From: Ceriagrion tenellum
Taxonomy: Eukaryota > Arthropoda > Insecta > Odonata > Coenagrionidae
Length of the DNA stretch: 64,000 nucleotides
Direction of reading: 5' to 3'
Assembly: GCA_963169105.1 (NCBI GenBank)
Contig: OY720636.1
Coordinates: 74,140,123-74,204,122, forward strand
In this document: one piece after another, positions 47,334 through 58,679 of the stretch
Layout: each line of letters begins with the position of its first letter
Position numbering within the stretch: the stretch's first letter is position 1
Program-made: the position numbers and the translations under genes
Notes under the pieces: model-generated
Told to the model about the DNA's origin: nothing
Databases searched by the model: none
The model's input: the letters and a program-made list of their open reading frames with translations, nothing else

Positions 47334-47835
47334 AGTTCATTAAGAATTTGAAACTTTAAATATTTTTACACAGCATCAGCTAATCTCCTCCCCACACATT
47401 TTCCGTCGTATTTCACCACGTTTTCTCTTACGCTTTTCTTTTGTTACCAAAATGAGTCAACCAACATTTGAGTAATGGCGGCTTATCATGTGGTGAGTTA
47501 AGAATTATTATTTGTTCCATGGGGGTTTTGAAAATCATTGAACAGGTCGTAAAACAGATAACTGATATTTATCTAGGATTGTAAAATACAGATACGGAGT
47601 AATAGCTACTCTTCATAAGATACAAACACAAATCCTTCTTGAGCCTTTTTACTCTTTCTACAGTTCAAAATCAACACGTGGGTGTGGCAGTACTGGATGT
47701 CATTCGCCTAATCGTTGTGTTATTGTCTTCATTTAATTGTATGTTGTCAAAACCATGTCCAAAGTGAATCGTTAATGAAACTACCGTAATTATCATGTGT
47801 GTACTTGTCTGGGTTTAAATATTTCAAATATTGAT
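47334..47835. promoter_or_regulatory. bidirectional promoter region DPH3/TRAPPC2
   Basis: The two divergent start codons are 502 bp apart, so both promoters and 5' leaders must lie here unless distant 5' exons exist. No TATA box was obvious near either start, as is usual for housekeeping genes. Confidence 0.6.
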
Positions 47836-48668
47836 ATGGCTACGTATTACTTCTTGATCGTGGGGCATTATGATAATCCAATTTTTGAGATGGAATTTAC
47901 CTCGGCCAACAAAGAAACAAAGGTACGTGAATGTTTAAATTTCCCTGCGATTACGATCAAAGCCTCTATAGTTTCGTTTCTTTTATTGTAACATTATATG
48001 TAGGAAATTGTGATTTCTCTCTTGTCTGTCTTATGAATCGACTTAATTTGGAAATTTGCTCAACCGAAAATCGTAACCTTTACTGCTTTACCCATTCATA
48101 GAAAGAAGATCATCGTCATTTAACGCAATTTATCGCTCATGCCGCATTAGATCTTGTAGACGAACACGCATGGAAGACGGGGAATGCTTATTTGAGGTTA
48201 CTTCCCTTGTTATTTGAAAATAGTCGGGCCTCTATGCATGCATTAAAATCGTATTGTTAATGCATAATCATGTCTTGACTTTCCAGGACTGTAGATAAAT
48301 TCAATAATTGGCTTGTGTCAGCATTCATTACATCAAGTCACATCCGATTTTTACTGGTACATGAGCCGAAAAATGAAGATGGAATTCGGAACTTCTTTTC
48401 AGAAATGTACGAGATATATATAAAGGTAATTGAGCAATCTATTATTTTCATTTGATAGATAATGGATTTCTTTGCCACCTTTACGATGGTTTTGCATAAA
48501 AGATTGTGTATCTTCGTTTGGTTGGTTTGCAATGCTTCTCCTCTTATAATGATCTTACATGTCTTTCAGTACTCATTGAATCCTTTCTACAAGGTGGATA
48601 CCGATATAAGGTGTGCTGCATTTGAAAGGAAGGCGCTATTTTTAGGCAGAAAGTACCTGACTGGGTGA
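47836..48668 (+). CDS. TRAPPC2: trafficking protein particle complex subunit 2 (sedlin)
   Basis: Longin-fold subunit of the TRAPP tethering complexes at the ER-Golgi interface. Exons: 47836-47922, 48102-48196, 48287-48425 and 48570-48668. Phases match (0, 2, 0), giving 139 aa; human is 140. It begins MATYYFLIVGHYDNPIFEME, continues KEDHRHLTQFIAHAALDLVD, then TVDKFNNWLVSAFITSSHIR, and ends AAFERKALFLGRKYLTG. The full longin domain is present with no gap. The second intron uses a weaker GTTACT donor. An in-frame ATG lies 13 codons upstream at 47797, but the family starts two or three residues before the YYF motif, so 47836 is preferred. Introns are only 90-179 bp, in sharp contrast to DPH3 and RPC7. 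Confidence 0.96.
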
Positions 48669-51512
48669 AAATGATTCCTTTATTTCTTTTATGGTGCTCG
48701 GCCAGATCTTTGTATATATTGAACTGTAACCCCATACTTCTTGTACCCATTGTGTGAGGCAACAACTCATGAATTATGTTCTCATTCTTATGACGTACCA
48801 TGTTATCTTTCTTGCATAAAGGATGCCTTGTTGAACGATCTGCTTTTTCCTCTCTCGTCAAATTTCCTCTAGCTTATACTTGAGCATTTTAAACAGTGAA
48901 TCATCAAAAATTACATAGCAGTTATCTGGCAGTGCAAACAGGCCTGCAACCTTTGCAGAGGAAATTAAATGCACCATTCAAACGTACCTATGTTGTGCAT
49001 ATCCTTCTCAAAAGAATTTATACAAATTCGACTCAAATGGGTAAACAGTGCCAGACTGCTCCATATTGACTGGAAGTAGCTATGGGGCTGAACTTGAGAA
49101 GAGTAGCATATCCCTCCAGAATTGAAGCAAACATCTCTTTTTGAAGAGCCCTCTTTGAAAAATTTCATGGACTACATTAGAAAAGAAATATAATTAACCT
49201 TGTTTGCATATCAAATACTTAGTCCATGTCTCCATAAAATTATTATAGAATTTTCTTTCACCCTCCCTTTGGTGTGTTCACAATCTCTTTTCTCTCTTAT
49301 TTACTCACCGAGGAAATTAAGAGAACTTTCAATTGGAATGTGAACTGGTTACAGGTAACTAAAAAAGTTGCGGTTGTCCCACCTAGTCTTGTGAAATCAT
49401 GCTGTTAATAAAACATAAGACTGCAAACAGTACCTAAGGAAATACAAAACCTCAGTTAAATGCCAGTTACAGGCAAGGAGCTGGAGTGACAGCCATGAAT
49501 CAATAAGAAAAATATCATCCTTGCAAGCTCCGAAAAAAGTATTCATTTGATATAATAAAAGTTTATGCCATTAGGCTGCTGTGGAAAGACTTCTCTAGTT
49601 GGTATAATCCATTCTCCAGTTGGAGGATCGCATCCTGACTACATTTTTTAAAAGACTGGTGGTGCTGAAGGGAAAATAAGATTCCTAAACATATGGCCTA
49701 AGATAATTTTACACCCCCCTCTTCAGGAAAACCCCAGTTGACTGATGCATCTTGGACTTAGCCACAGGAATGCTTGCACATACAGGTGAGCAAACAGCAG
49801 CGAGCCAACTCATCCCTTTGACCCATTGTTGCATTTTACCTATGCACCCATGTTTGTCTGATCCTCACATTAGCACCTTTCAAACACCATCCCATTGCCA
49901 CTCCCTGCCTCATTCATGTTAAGTGTGGTGGAGGAGTTTATCTCACACAGCATCCTCTTGATGATTATGTTGCCACACTCAAGGCAAAACCGAAAGGATG
50001 AGCCAATTGAAATGAAGCATGTGCCCTCCTCTTCTTTCTCTGAGTATCCTCCTCTGAGTTCCTAAAATTTCCCTAACTTAAAGAATTGTAGGTGACCCTA
50101 TCGATAAAAGATGAGTAAATGTGACTCTCAATGACAAGCTATGGGCAGTAACATCTTGGTTTGAAGTGGGATTAACAGACTTTTAGGTTTGAGGCAAGGT
50201 TGTGTCAAACTTAGCACTTCAGGGCCGTCTCACATTTCATGAATCAAACCACAAGAGCAAGTTATTTCTTTTACTGGGTTCCTTCTGATATTTTTAGAAT
50301 AATTCATTTCCGCTTGTAAATTTTGGTCTTGGGCTAAATATACTGGGTGGCTTTTCATTGTTATAGCCAACTTTTTCTTTTCCACTTAACCCACTTTTTG
50401 CCAGTGCAGTTTTGAAATCAAAAAGAGAAAGTTGAGATCAGCAAATTATCAAAGTAGTTCTTATGGAGATGCTACAGGTTGTTCATTCACTTACTACTGC
50501 AGCAAAAGGATTACTCTCATATTGATTCCCTTACTGCTTAATTAAAATAACTTGTTTCACATATAGTTGGCTACTGCAGCTCAACCTCATTTAATTCATG
50601 AACCCACTTTAAAATGAAATTAATTGCATTCTACATTATTTCATTACTCAATTTCCTTGGTATTGCATATTTATAAACATAGTTTTCATAGCTATCTCTT
50701 TTACAATTTTTACTCTGATAGTATCATACTTACGATGATATTTTAAAATGTACTTAGAATGCTTTGTTGAGTCTTTAATATTTTAAATATAATTTCTAGA
50801 ATCTTTTTTCCTGCCTAGTTGAGCACATAATACGACTAGAGTAACACATTGGCAATATGTACTGCATGGAAATTTGAAATTTTCAAAATGCCTCAAGTTT
50901 ATTCATTTTTAAAATTTCCTTTATATTTTTTCATTTTTTTATTCTTAAATTGTCTCAGAATTACTGATAAAAGCCGTCCCCATTAGTATTGGTAGGGGTA
51001 TGTACATTGAATGAAGCAGTTCTCTGACCTCTCACATCATCTTTGTTATTAATCAAACCAACTCCTATTAACTCAGAGGAGATATAAGTGGAGTGGGAAA
51101 AATTACATGATTTCATGATAGTCCCAAGATATTAAAGATTGATATAAGAGGATGGGAGATAAGGGTAGTAGCAAGTCAACATAATGCATCTGATGGTTTT
51201 ACGTATTACTTCTCTGTACCTATTTGCCATGATGATTATTTTAGATTTTACCATATAAAATTTCACTCACTGATTCCAATATCAGATTGATAATCTCCTG
51301 AAAATTGATATTGATGAAGTAAGAAGAAGAGCTTAATTCAGGACAAGTTAATTTCAGGCTCCTTGTGACGTGTGTTTTTTCATGGACTCTCTCTAAAATG
51401 AACTATGTGGTAGCTGCAGGAGTAGGGACTTGGATGGCTTACCAAGGATTTTGGATTTGGTCATGAACAGATATTCCCAAGTGTTAAGATTTCTGGGAAC
51501 TAGATCTTCGAG
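48669..51512. other. intergenic, no gene recognised
   Basis: Downstream of TRAPPC2. Open frames antisense to its last exon (48338-48861) are shadows. AATAAA at about 49408 and ATTAAA at about 48964 are possible polyadenylation signals. No transposon termini could be paired. Confidence 0.5.
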
Positions 51513-51745
51513 GATGGGTAAATTACCATAATTTTCATTTAGCGACATGACCATGGTAAATTATGGTGATTTTCGAAAATTACTGTAATATTCTAGTAAT
51601 TTTTAATTTTCTCAAATTAAATTGGGATAGAGATGGGTAAATTACCTTAATTTTCATTTGAGGGACATAACCATGGTAAGTTATGGTGATTTTCAAAAAT
51701 TACTGTAATATTCCAGTAATTTTTAATTCTCTGCAATTAAAAGCT
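51513..51745. repeat. tandem duplication, 119-bp unit
   Basis: GATGGGTAAATTACC starts at 51513 and again at 51632, each followed by near-identical sequence (TAATTTTCATTT, ACATRACCATGGTAA, TACTGTAATATTC). A related inverted segment ending TCTATCTCTACAT lies at about 52085-52157, so the array may be part of a small DNA transposon. Confidence 0.65.
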
Positions 51746-52280
51746 GACATAGGTTTTACAGGAAAGCCAATAGCACTAGGTTAATGGCGTTTGAACTATT
51801 AATATTGCTATATTTGTGTTAAAATAAAGAACAATTGAAAACAAATACGGCAGCCCACATGCAATTCTCAATTATTCCTTCAGTGTACTTATTCCAAATA
51901 TTAGTCATTTGTGCCTTTCTTTATTACTAAGATTGTATTAAATATGTATAGACTTAGCTTATAATAATATTTGAGGAATATATTGGTAGAAAATAATATC
52001 TGAGACGGAGGTGAATATTACAAAAAATAATGTAATTTTCAGGGGCTGCAGTAAATAATGTTAAATAACATGGCAATTTAAGAAAATTACCATGGAGAAA
52101 AAATACGTCATTCTGAACCTTACTGTGGTAATTTTCAGAATGGTCTATCTCTACATAGGGAGCGTAAGTATCCCCCACCCTGTAGTGGGAGCCTCACACA
52201 TTGTTAGGTTTTGTACTCCTTAGCACTATGCTAATAAATCAAATGGACCTTTACATTGAAGCCTATGGTTATGAATTATA

Positions 52281-53145
52281 ATGCACATCAACCATCACCA
52301 GGGTTCTGCGTTGAGCCCCAATCTATTCAACTTAGTGATGGATGTGTTGACAGAGCCAGTCAAGGACCACTCCTTTTGGACAGGGTTGTTTGCTGAAAAC
52401 ATCATTTTAGAGGAGGCAGAAGAAATACTGGAATGGTGGAGGCACGCAATTGAGGAAGGCAGTCTTAAAACAAGTAGGAAGAAGACAGAGTCCCAGAGTT
52501 TTGGTGGAGAAGGAAAAGTAGGAGATATGAGATTACAGGGAGTGAGCTTGATGAGGCCACAGGACTTAAAGTACTTTGGGTCATAAATCACACAAAGCAG
52601 AGATCTTGATTAGGAGATTAATCACAGGTCTCAATCAGGATAGATGAACTGGGGGACAACCGGGGTGTTATACGATAAGCGGATTGGAAGGGGTACAAAG
52701 GGAAGGATTTTAAAATCAGTTGTGAGACCAGCACTGATCTACTGTTGCGAAACATGGGCCTTGAAGAAATGGCAAGAAAATACGTAGTACATACGAAAAT
52801 ACATTTGATATAGTGGACATGAGGATGTTGCGATGGACTATGGGAAAGACAAGGAGAGACATGGTAAATAATTAGTGGTTTAGAGAGCAGGGAGGGGTAG
52901 CCGGTGCTTTGAAGAAAGTACAAGAGTGAAGATTACTGTGGTATGGGCATGCGATAGGAAGGGAAGAGGTGTATGTCTTGAGGGGAATGATGGACCTGCA
53001 GGTTAGCTGCAAGAGACCCAGAGGAAGACCTAGGAGGAGATGGATAGATTGCATCATGGTTGACCTGAGGGAGGAGCAGCTAACATGTGCAGACATGAAG
53101 TACCAGACAGAATGGAGGAGGGTGAGGAACAGCAACCCCTAGTCT
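52281..53145 (+). mobile_element. RTE-type LINE, RT-to-3' end fragment
   Basis: The plus strand reads HQGSALSPNLFNLVMDVLTE, the conserved RT block before the catalytic box, and a degraded LFAENI in place of the FADD motif. After frame breaks it reaches the C-terminal signature around 52930-53130: LWYGHAIGREE, GMMDLQVSCKRPRGRPRRRW and ADMKYQTEWRR. Dead copy between TRAPPC2 and mRpL48. Confidence 0.75.
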
Positions 53146-53492
53146 TTAGGAATTAAGCAAAAGAAGAAAACCATATCCATTTTTTTCTTGTGATAGGCCT
53201 TTTCATACCCAAAATACAGCAGAATTTTAAGGGGAAACCTTCCCATCATGGAAATACAGCAATCTGCAATGAAAACAATAAATTAAGCTCAGTAATAAGG
53301 TGATAAGATGGAAAGGCCGAGAAATCAAGAAGTGAGGCTTACCAGACTACAGTGGTTTTCGACTGTAATAAATCCATTGGTGCTAATAAAGAGAATGAAA
53401 TTTTATGTATTTCGCTTTAATGTAAAACAAAGATGCAACTTGAGACACTCAAGTAAAATGTATACTGCACATCACAGTGGTATTCCACAAGG

Positions 53493-54446
53493 TTACTTCT
53501 TCTTGGAAGGTCCTCCTAAGGTTTCTAATTCAGTTTTCAATTGGATCAATTCAAAATCTGGTACGTATCTGATTTCTTCGTGTTCATCTAAGTGCTCGTG
53601 TATTCTTAACTTAACACCTTCCGGCAATGCTTCCTGCAGAACATCGAAGAAAATTGCTCCCACGGTAGAAGGCAAGTCCACAATCTGCGGACACAATAAG
53701 TAAATATAGAGATTTCAGGCATAGGTAGTAGGGTTGCATGCACAATTAAAATATCACTATAACACAGCTGTTAATCGTATTCACCTGAACGTTTCTTTCG
53801 TAAAGAGTCAGCCCGTACTCGCAATCAACAACTGGACTCTCATGCTTTAACTTCTTCACCAATAACTTTTGCGCCGGAGTCGCCCAACTATAGAAAATGA
53901 AATGAGCGTGTATTTGCACTGATCCTCCAAAATGCCAACCTTAAGCTATACAGTACAGGTAAGTCTTCTAACCCAGCAGACGATAGCACGAGCTACGTTA
54001 CATACCTGTCTTCAACTTCGATTCCCATGTTTTCTGCCGTCTTATGGACGAATCGCTGAAAGATTTCCAGGACTGGATAATCATAGCCTTTTATCTGTAT
54101 ATTCAACGTGTCGTAAGTCTCCACGTCGAATTCTGATTTCACCTGAAAGTTCATTGGAACGATTTTATTACGAAATCTGCATATGTCACTAAAGACCCTG
54201 CGTTTCACTTCATACCTGCAAATACTCTGGTTCGAATGTGTAAACTGTTCTTCTAGGAAGTGCTACTGGATTAAATCTTAGGAACTGGAAAAGAAATAGA
54301 TTAATATTTTCACTCTAAAATATATGGCCGAGGGCTTCGAAACGCAGCCAAACATTAATTACAGACTTCATTACAATTATGGCAAAAAGGTAGTGGTAAT
54401 AACTAAATTAGCGACTAACCTTTCTTAAAACGCTGAGGCGATTCAT
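53493..54446 (-). CDS. mRpL48: mitochondrial ribosomal protein L48
   Basis: Large-subunit mitoribosome protein with an S10-like fold. Exons: 54420-54446, 54216-54284, 54006-54142, 53785-53887 and 53493-53684. All junctions are GT-AG with matching phases, giving 175 aa. It begins MNRLSVLRKFLRFNPVALPR, basic and free of acidic residues, as expected of a mitochondrial presequence. The S10 domain follows: VETYDTLNIQIKGYDYPVLE, FQRFVHKTAENMGIEVED, then WATPAQKLLVKKL, CEYGLTLYERNVQIVDLPST and EALPEGVKLRIHEHLDEHEE. Human MRPL48 has the same YAQYVHNL, ERVVQISG and LPEGVRL landmarks. Introns are 73-136 bp. Confidence 0.9.
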
Positions 54447-55095
54447 CTCTTGTGTTGACCGTCTCGTTTACATTTCACGCAGAACAGCAAAGCTGAGAAA
54501 AAGAACTCCTATATTTTGAGGACAAAACAGCACTCGCCTCCTTTGTGCATTTCGGACTTCTTTTGTTATGCGAAATGTGGCGGCGTTTACAAATTCAATT
54601 TTTTGGCGATCATCCGCGTTACTTTATTGACGATTAATAATTTTGGCTAACTAATGTCATTGTACCTATACTATTCCCTCAAGGTTATTATTTTTTGGGT
54701 TCATCGCTTCCTTCTCGGGTATTTTTCATTGTTCTCTCTAGTAGCCATACCCATTATTTTCTGCTCATTTAAAAAAAATTATAAATTAATAAATATCAGG
54801 ACGATGAAAAATCATGCGAGGTGAACACAATGAGCACCATAGGCGTGACCTGCACGAACATAGAAACACAAAACACTCAATTTTAATTATTTTGGCGGCA
54901 CTCAACCGCCTTCTTCAGAGCAAGAGACAGTACCTCGAACATCCTATATCCTTTGATTTTTAAATCCCTGCAAATTTTTTACTATTGCTGTTAATTAAGT
55001 TTATCCCACTACTGCAATTTTATGATTAAAGATAATTTTTATTTAAGTAGTGACTGCATTTAATGATTAAAGTTTCCATTTTAACATACCTGTTA
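54447..55095. other. mRpL48 upstream region with retroelement-like tail
   Basis: It should contain the mRpL48 promoter. On the minus strand near 54860-54925, CTGAAGAAGGCGGTTGAGTG followed by CCGCCAAAA makes a GGCGG/CCGCC hairpin then AAAA, the same layout as the Penelope tails elsewhere in the window. No coding frame is attached. Confidence 0.4.
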
Positions 55096-55099
55096 GGTG

Positions 55100-55490
55100 G
55101 TATACCCATACTATGCCCATACTCTTCCCATTCATGAGGCTTCTTCTTCTCGCCCATTTCCACCACCAGCTCCTTCACCAGTTACCTCTTCTCATCCACC
55201 TTGCTAAGCACTTTGCATTTCATCTTCCGCTCCATCCTTTGCACATCCTCCTCCCCACCCACATCTCAAAACCCCCCAGTCTATTCTAATTAGTTCTCCT
55301 CAGGGTCCTCATTTCTGCACCATATAATATTACTACGTACATTATAGTCTTTACCAGTCTTTTCCTTACATTCATATATAAGGCCTACATTGTTAGTTCT
55401 CTCTAAGTTCTGAATGCCTTCTTTGCTTTCACCATTCTCCTTAGTATATTTTTACCATTAAGTCTAATTCTTCCCATGTATATACTACCA
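55100..55490 (-). mobile_element. LINE reverse transcriptase C-terminal fragment
   Basis: Minus-strand frames contain a degraded YGAEMRTLRR and FEMWVGRRMCKGWS, matching the YGAETWTLRR and FEMWxWRRM landmarks of RTE-type LINEs. Several stops. Confidence 0.6.
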
Positions 55491-58400
55491 AGTTATGAAA
55501 TTGCAATACTCCACCAGCACCAAATTGTGGTATTGTACTTTTATGGTCAGCAACATTATATTTAACCAAGGCAACCTTCATTATTTAGGTATTTTAGGAT
55601 TATCTTTATTTTACATTTCCAGTACTGAGTTCTTAATGTCTCTACCAGTATCTGCTATTTTCCGAATGACTGACTAACACCTCATCGTCAATGAATCTAA
55701 CCAACTTAAAGAGGTATCCTATTACTTTTATTACCAATGATCAGAGAGACAATACTATGAAATGCAGATGGCTGGGTTGGGAAAAACTATATTTGGTGCA
55801 GTGGCTGGCCAGGTGTTTATCACTAATGGAAGATATGCTGATCATAAGAATCGTCTGTATGAGTTCATTTTCATTGTATACATAGCCAGTCAGCGTTTCA
55901 GAGTAGAGGAGAAGATGAGTAGAATGAGCTGGATGAAGGCACCTTGCCAGCTTTTTTAATCTCTACAGCTATGAGGTGCAAGTTTGCCTTTCACTATTTC
56001 ATGTTCAGTGCGAGAAGGTATGTCAGTGGCAAGTGTAGCCTTGTTTTTGTGCTCATCAGTTTGTGGTTTTCTGTCACACCATGGGGCATCTGACATAGAT
56101 AATGGTACACAAGAGTACTCTGTGGGAATATTTAAGAAATTTGAAGGATGGCAAAGAGAAGTGCATGGTTTATAATTGGCAATTTAGCACAACTGGAGCA
56201 CCACAACTAACATTGCTCACTGGAGGACCGAGCACAAGATTGTGCTTGAAACTCAGAACAATGGCAACAGCGACAAGAGAACTTGTACAAGGAGTGATGG
56301 GCCCTCTCAAGCAGACCTATAGGAAGGAAATGATCCAGGTCTACAAGTGCCAAGAATTTCTCTTATAATAATCAATAGTTTCCCATGGACCTCCTATGAG
56401 CTGAGAACACCGCAACTCTCATAACTATATCAAGTTCTCCCTTTTTCCTCTTTTGCCAGTCCTTCATCCCTTGGCTTGCTCATGCTTGTTCTTCCCCAAG
56501 AATACTCTGCTTTATATCATTTTCTTATCGAACAGACCCTTCACCTCTGCAATTATTCCTCTCAATATTTCTGTTTCCTTCATTGTCTGCCCTGAACCTA
56601 CATTTTTATGGATACCGGTGGACTTCATTCATAGGGCTTACATTCTCCTGTTCACCCAGAAGGTAGGAGCAGTCAACGACACCTGCGCTGAAGTGCAGAG
56701 CTATGTGATGTGAGTGCTCACAAAAGGAAGCCGTGCAGTAGTGGGAGAGAATCTAGTCAAAATTTCTTAATCCCCACAAAGTGGCCATGAAATACCTTCC
56801 AATCTTGGCAACATCGGTACCAAGTGGAAGACTCTTTTTCAAAGTGGGAAGTTTATTTATGACAGATAAGGCTTGCCTGAGGGGAAACAAAATGCAAATG
56901 CAGCTGTTCCATGTCTCTAACCCCCTCCAGTTGAGGGAAGAATAGGCAATGTTTCAACTCCACAAATGATCTTTTGTTTAACTTGTCAACATCTTTGTTC
57001 ATTACCATTATAATTTTAGGTTTTTAATATTTTAAACATAACTTAGTTTGAGCTACATGTATAGAGTCCAGTCTATGTGTCTTTTTTTAGAATAAAATTG
57101 TTTCACTTTGAATTTATATGAAGTTTATGTTGGCTTTCACTATTTTAGTCACAATACATATGAAAAATGATAAGATTTCATAATAAATCACAAAATAACA
57201 AAGTTTTGGTTTCCTTTTGCTATATAGAAGCATCATAACTCATTTTTTTGAACTTGAGCTAAAGTCAAATACATTCAATGAATGCCAACTTTTTGTGCTG
57301 ACTAGTTGACATCCAAAGTTGTAAGTAGACTTTTTCTGAACAACTCCAGTCCCTAAGTCATACTGATAATAATGGTAGGGTTGATAATTGGCCACTATGG
57401 ACAATGAGTGAAGGAATACCTTCTTATCCAGTGAATTAAGGAAAAACCACATTATAGATGACGTGAAGAGGGGCATAAGACCACATCCTACCTATTATGC
57501 AAATGGCCAGTGATTGCCAGCATCCAAAATTGCTGCCTTAGTATACCATTCTCATATTCCAGGGTCATTGAGGATTTGCCCAGTGTAGGCATCCTGGCCT
57601 TTGACATGGCAATAGCAGTATAGTGATAAACTCCAGGAACAAGGTTGATGGCACAATGGACCAATAGGCCTAACAAGTGCAATAGAATCCAGATTAGGAA
57701 ACTCCACAGAATGTAATCCATCAACATAGAACCTTAATTTAATGAGATGTTTCCAAAAGTTTTTTTAAGAACTTGCAGCATCCTTTATTTAGCTGTTTAA
57801 GAGAATATGTAGACAGAAGGTAGCGTCCAGAGAAGTTCCTAATCATGTATCAGGATTTACTTCACAACCACTGTAGTTCAGTCTATTGAAGAAAATAGGA
57901 GCATACATGTACATGTCACTTACAAAGGCTGCACAAGTGCCCTATAAAATACTGACCAGCCCAAATGAATCATGACCCTCTTCCTTGGTCAGTAATTGAA
58001 GTCACTGGGTTTTTAAGGTTTTTTGTAGTTGAGTTGACATTAATAAACTGAAGGAAAAATTTTTAGTACAAAATACCAATGTAGGATTCATTCCCTTCAC
58101 TAATGATTTGTCTAGTCCAGTGACCTCTCCAACAGACTGACTACATTTCTTATTCACCCTCACTTATCACATAGTGCACTGAAGTCACTTTCATGCTATA
58201 GGCCCCAGTTAAATCTTCCAACAATTGAATTTGAGCCTGCACAGCCACACTTGATAACACAGTTCCGGGTAGAGAAATCCTAGAATCCTACCAAGTTGTA
58301 TAATTATAATACACATGAAAAGTCATACTCAAGATTACATGATGTTAAGCTTTTGAAAACATATTCTTATAGTTCAAGCATTGTCAGGGAACAAAAACAC

Positions 58401-58679
58401 AGGTAATAACTCCTTAAGGAGAATACATCATGAGCACATACTTGTGATGGGTTATTGGTGGGAGGGTAAAACATCCAAATAAATACTTCAAGATTCCATC
58501 CCAAGGTAAATGAGAGCTCATACCACAATATCACAAGATCATAGGCAATGAGTCAAAAACATCTTAAGACATGAAGATCACTACAGAGCGATAGTGTCAT
58601 CTAATTCTCCATACCAGATGAAGATAATAATTAAAGAGTTTAAAACTTCATGGAGTTTATCACAAAGAGAGGCAACAAT
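55491..58679. other. unassigned region with small decayed frames
   Basis: Short frames at 55762-55959, 55984-56175, 56102-56368 and 56453-56713 (plus) and at 57240-57476 and 57488-57727 (minus) carry no recognisable family. The two minus frames are adjacent and could be one broken gene, perhaps a transposase. The region includes the 3' UTR of the ABCG gene on the minus strand; the complement of TTTATT at 57784 is a possible polyadenylation signal. Confidence 0.4.
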
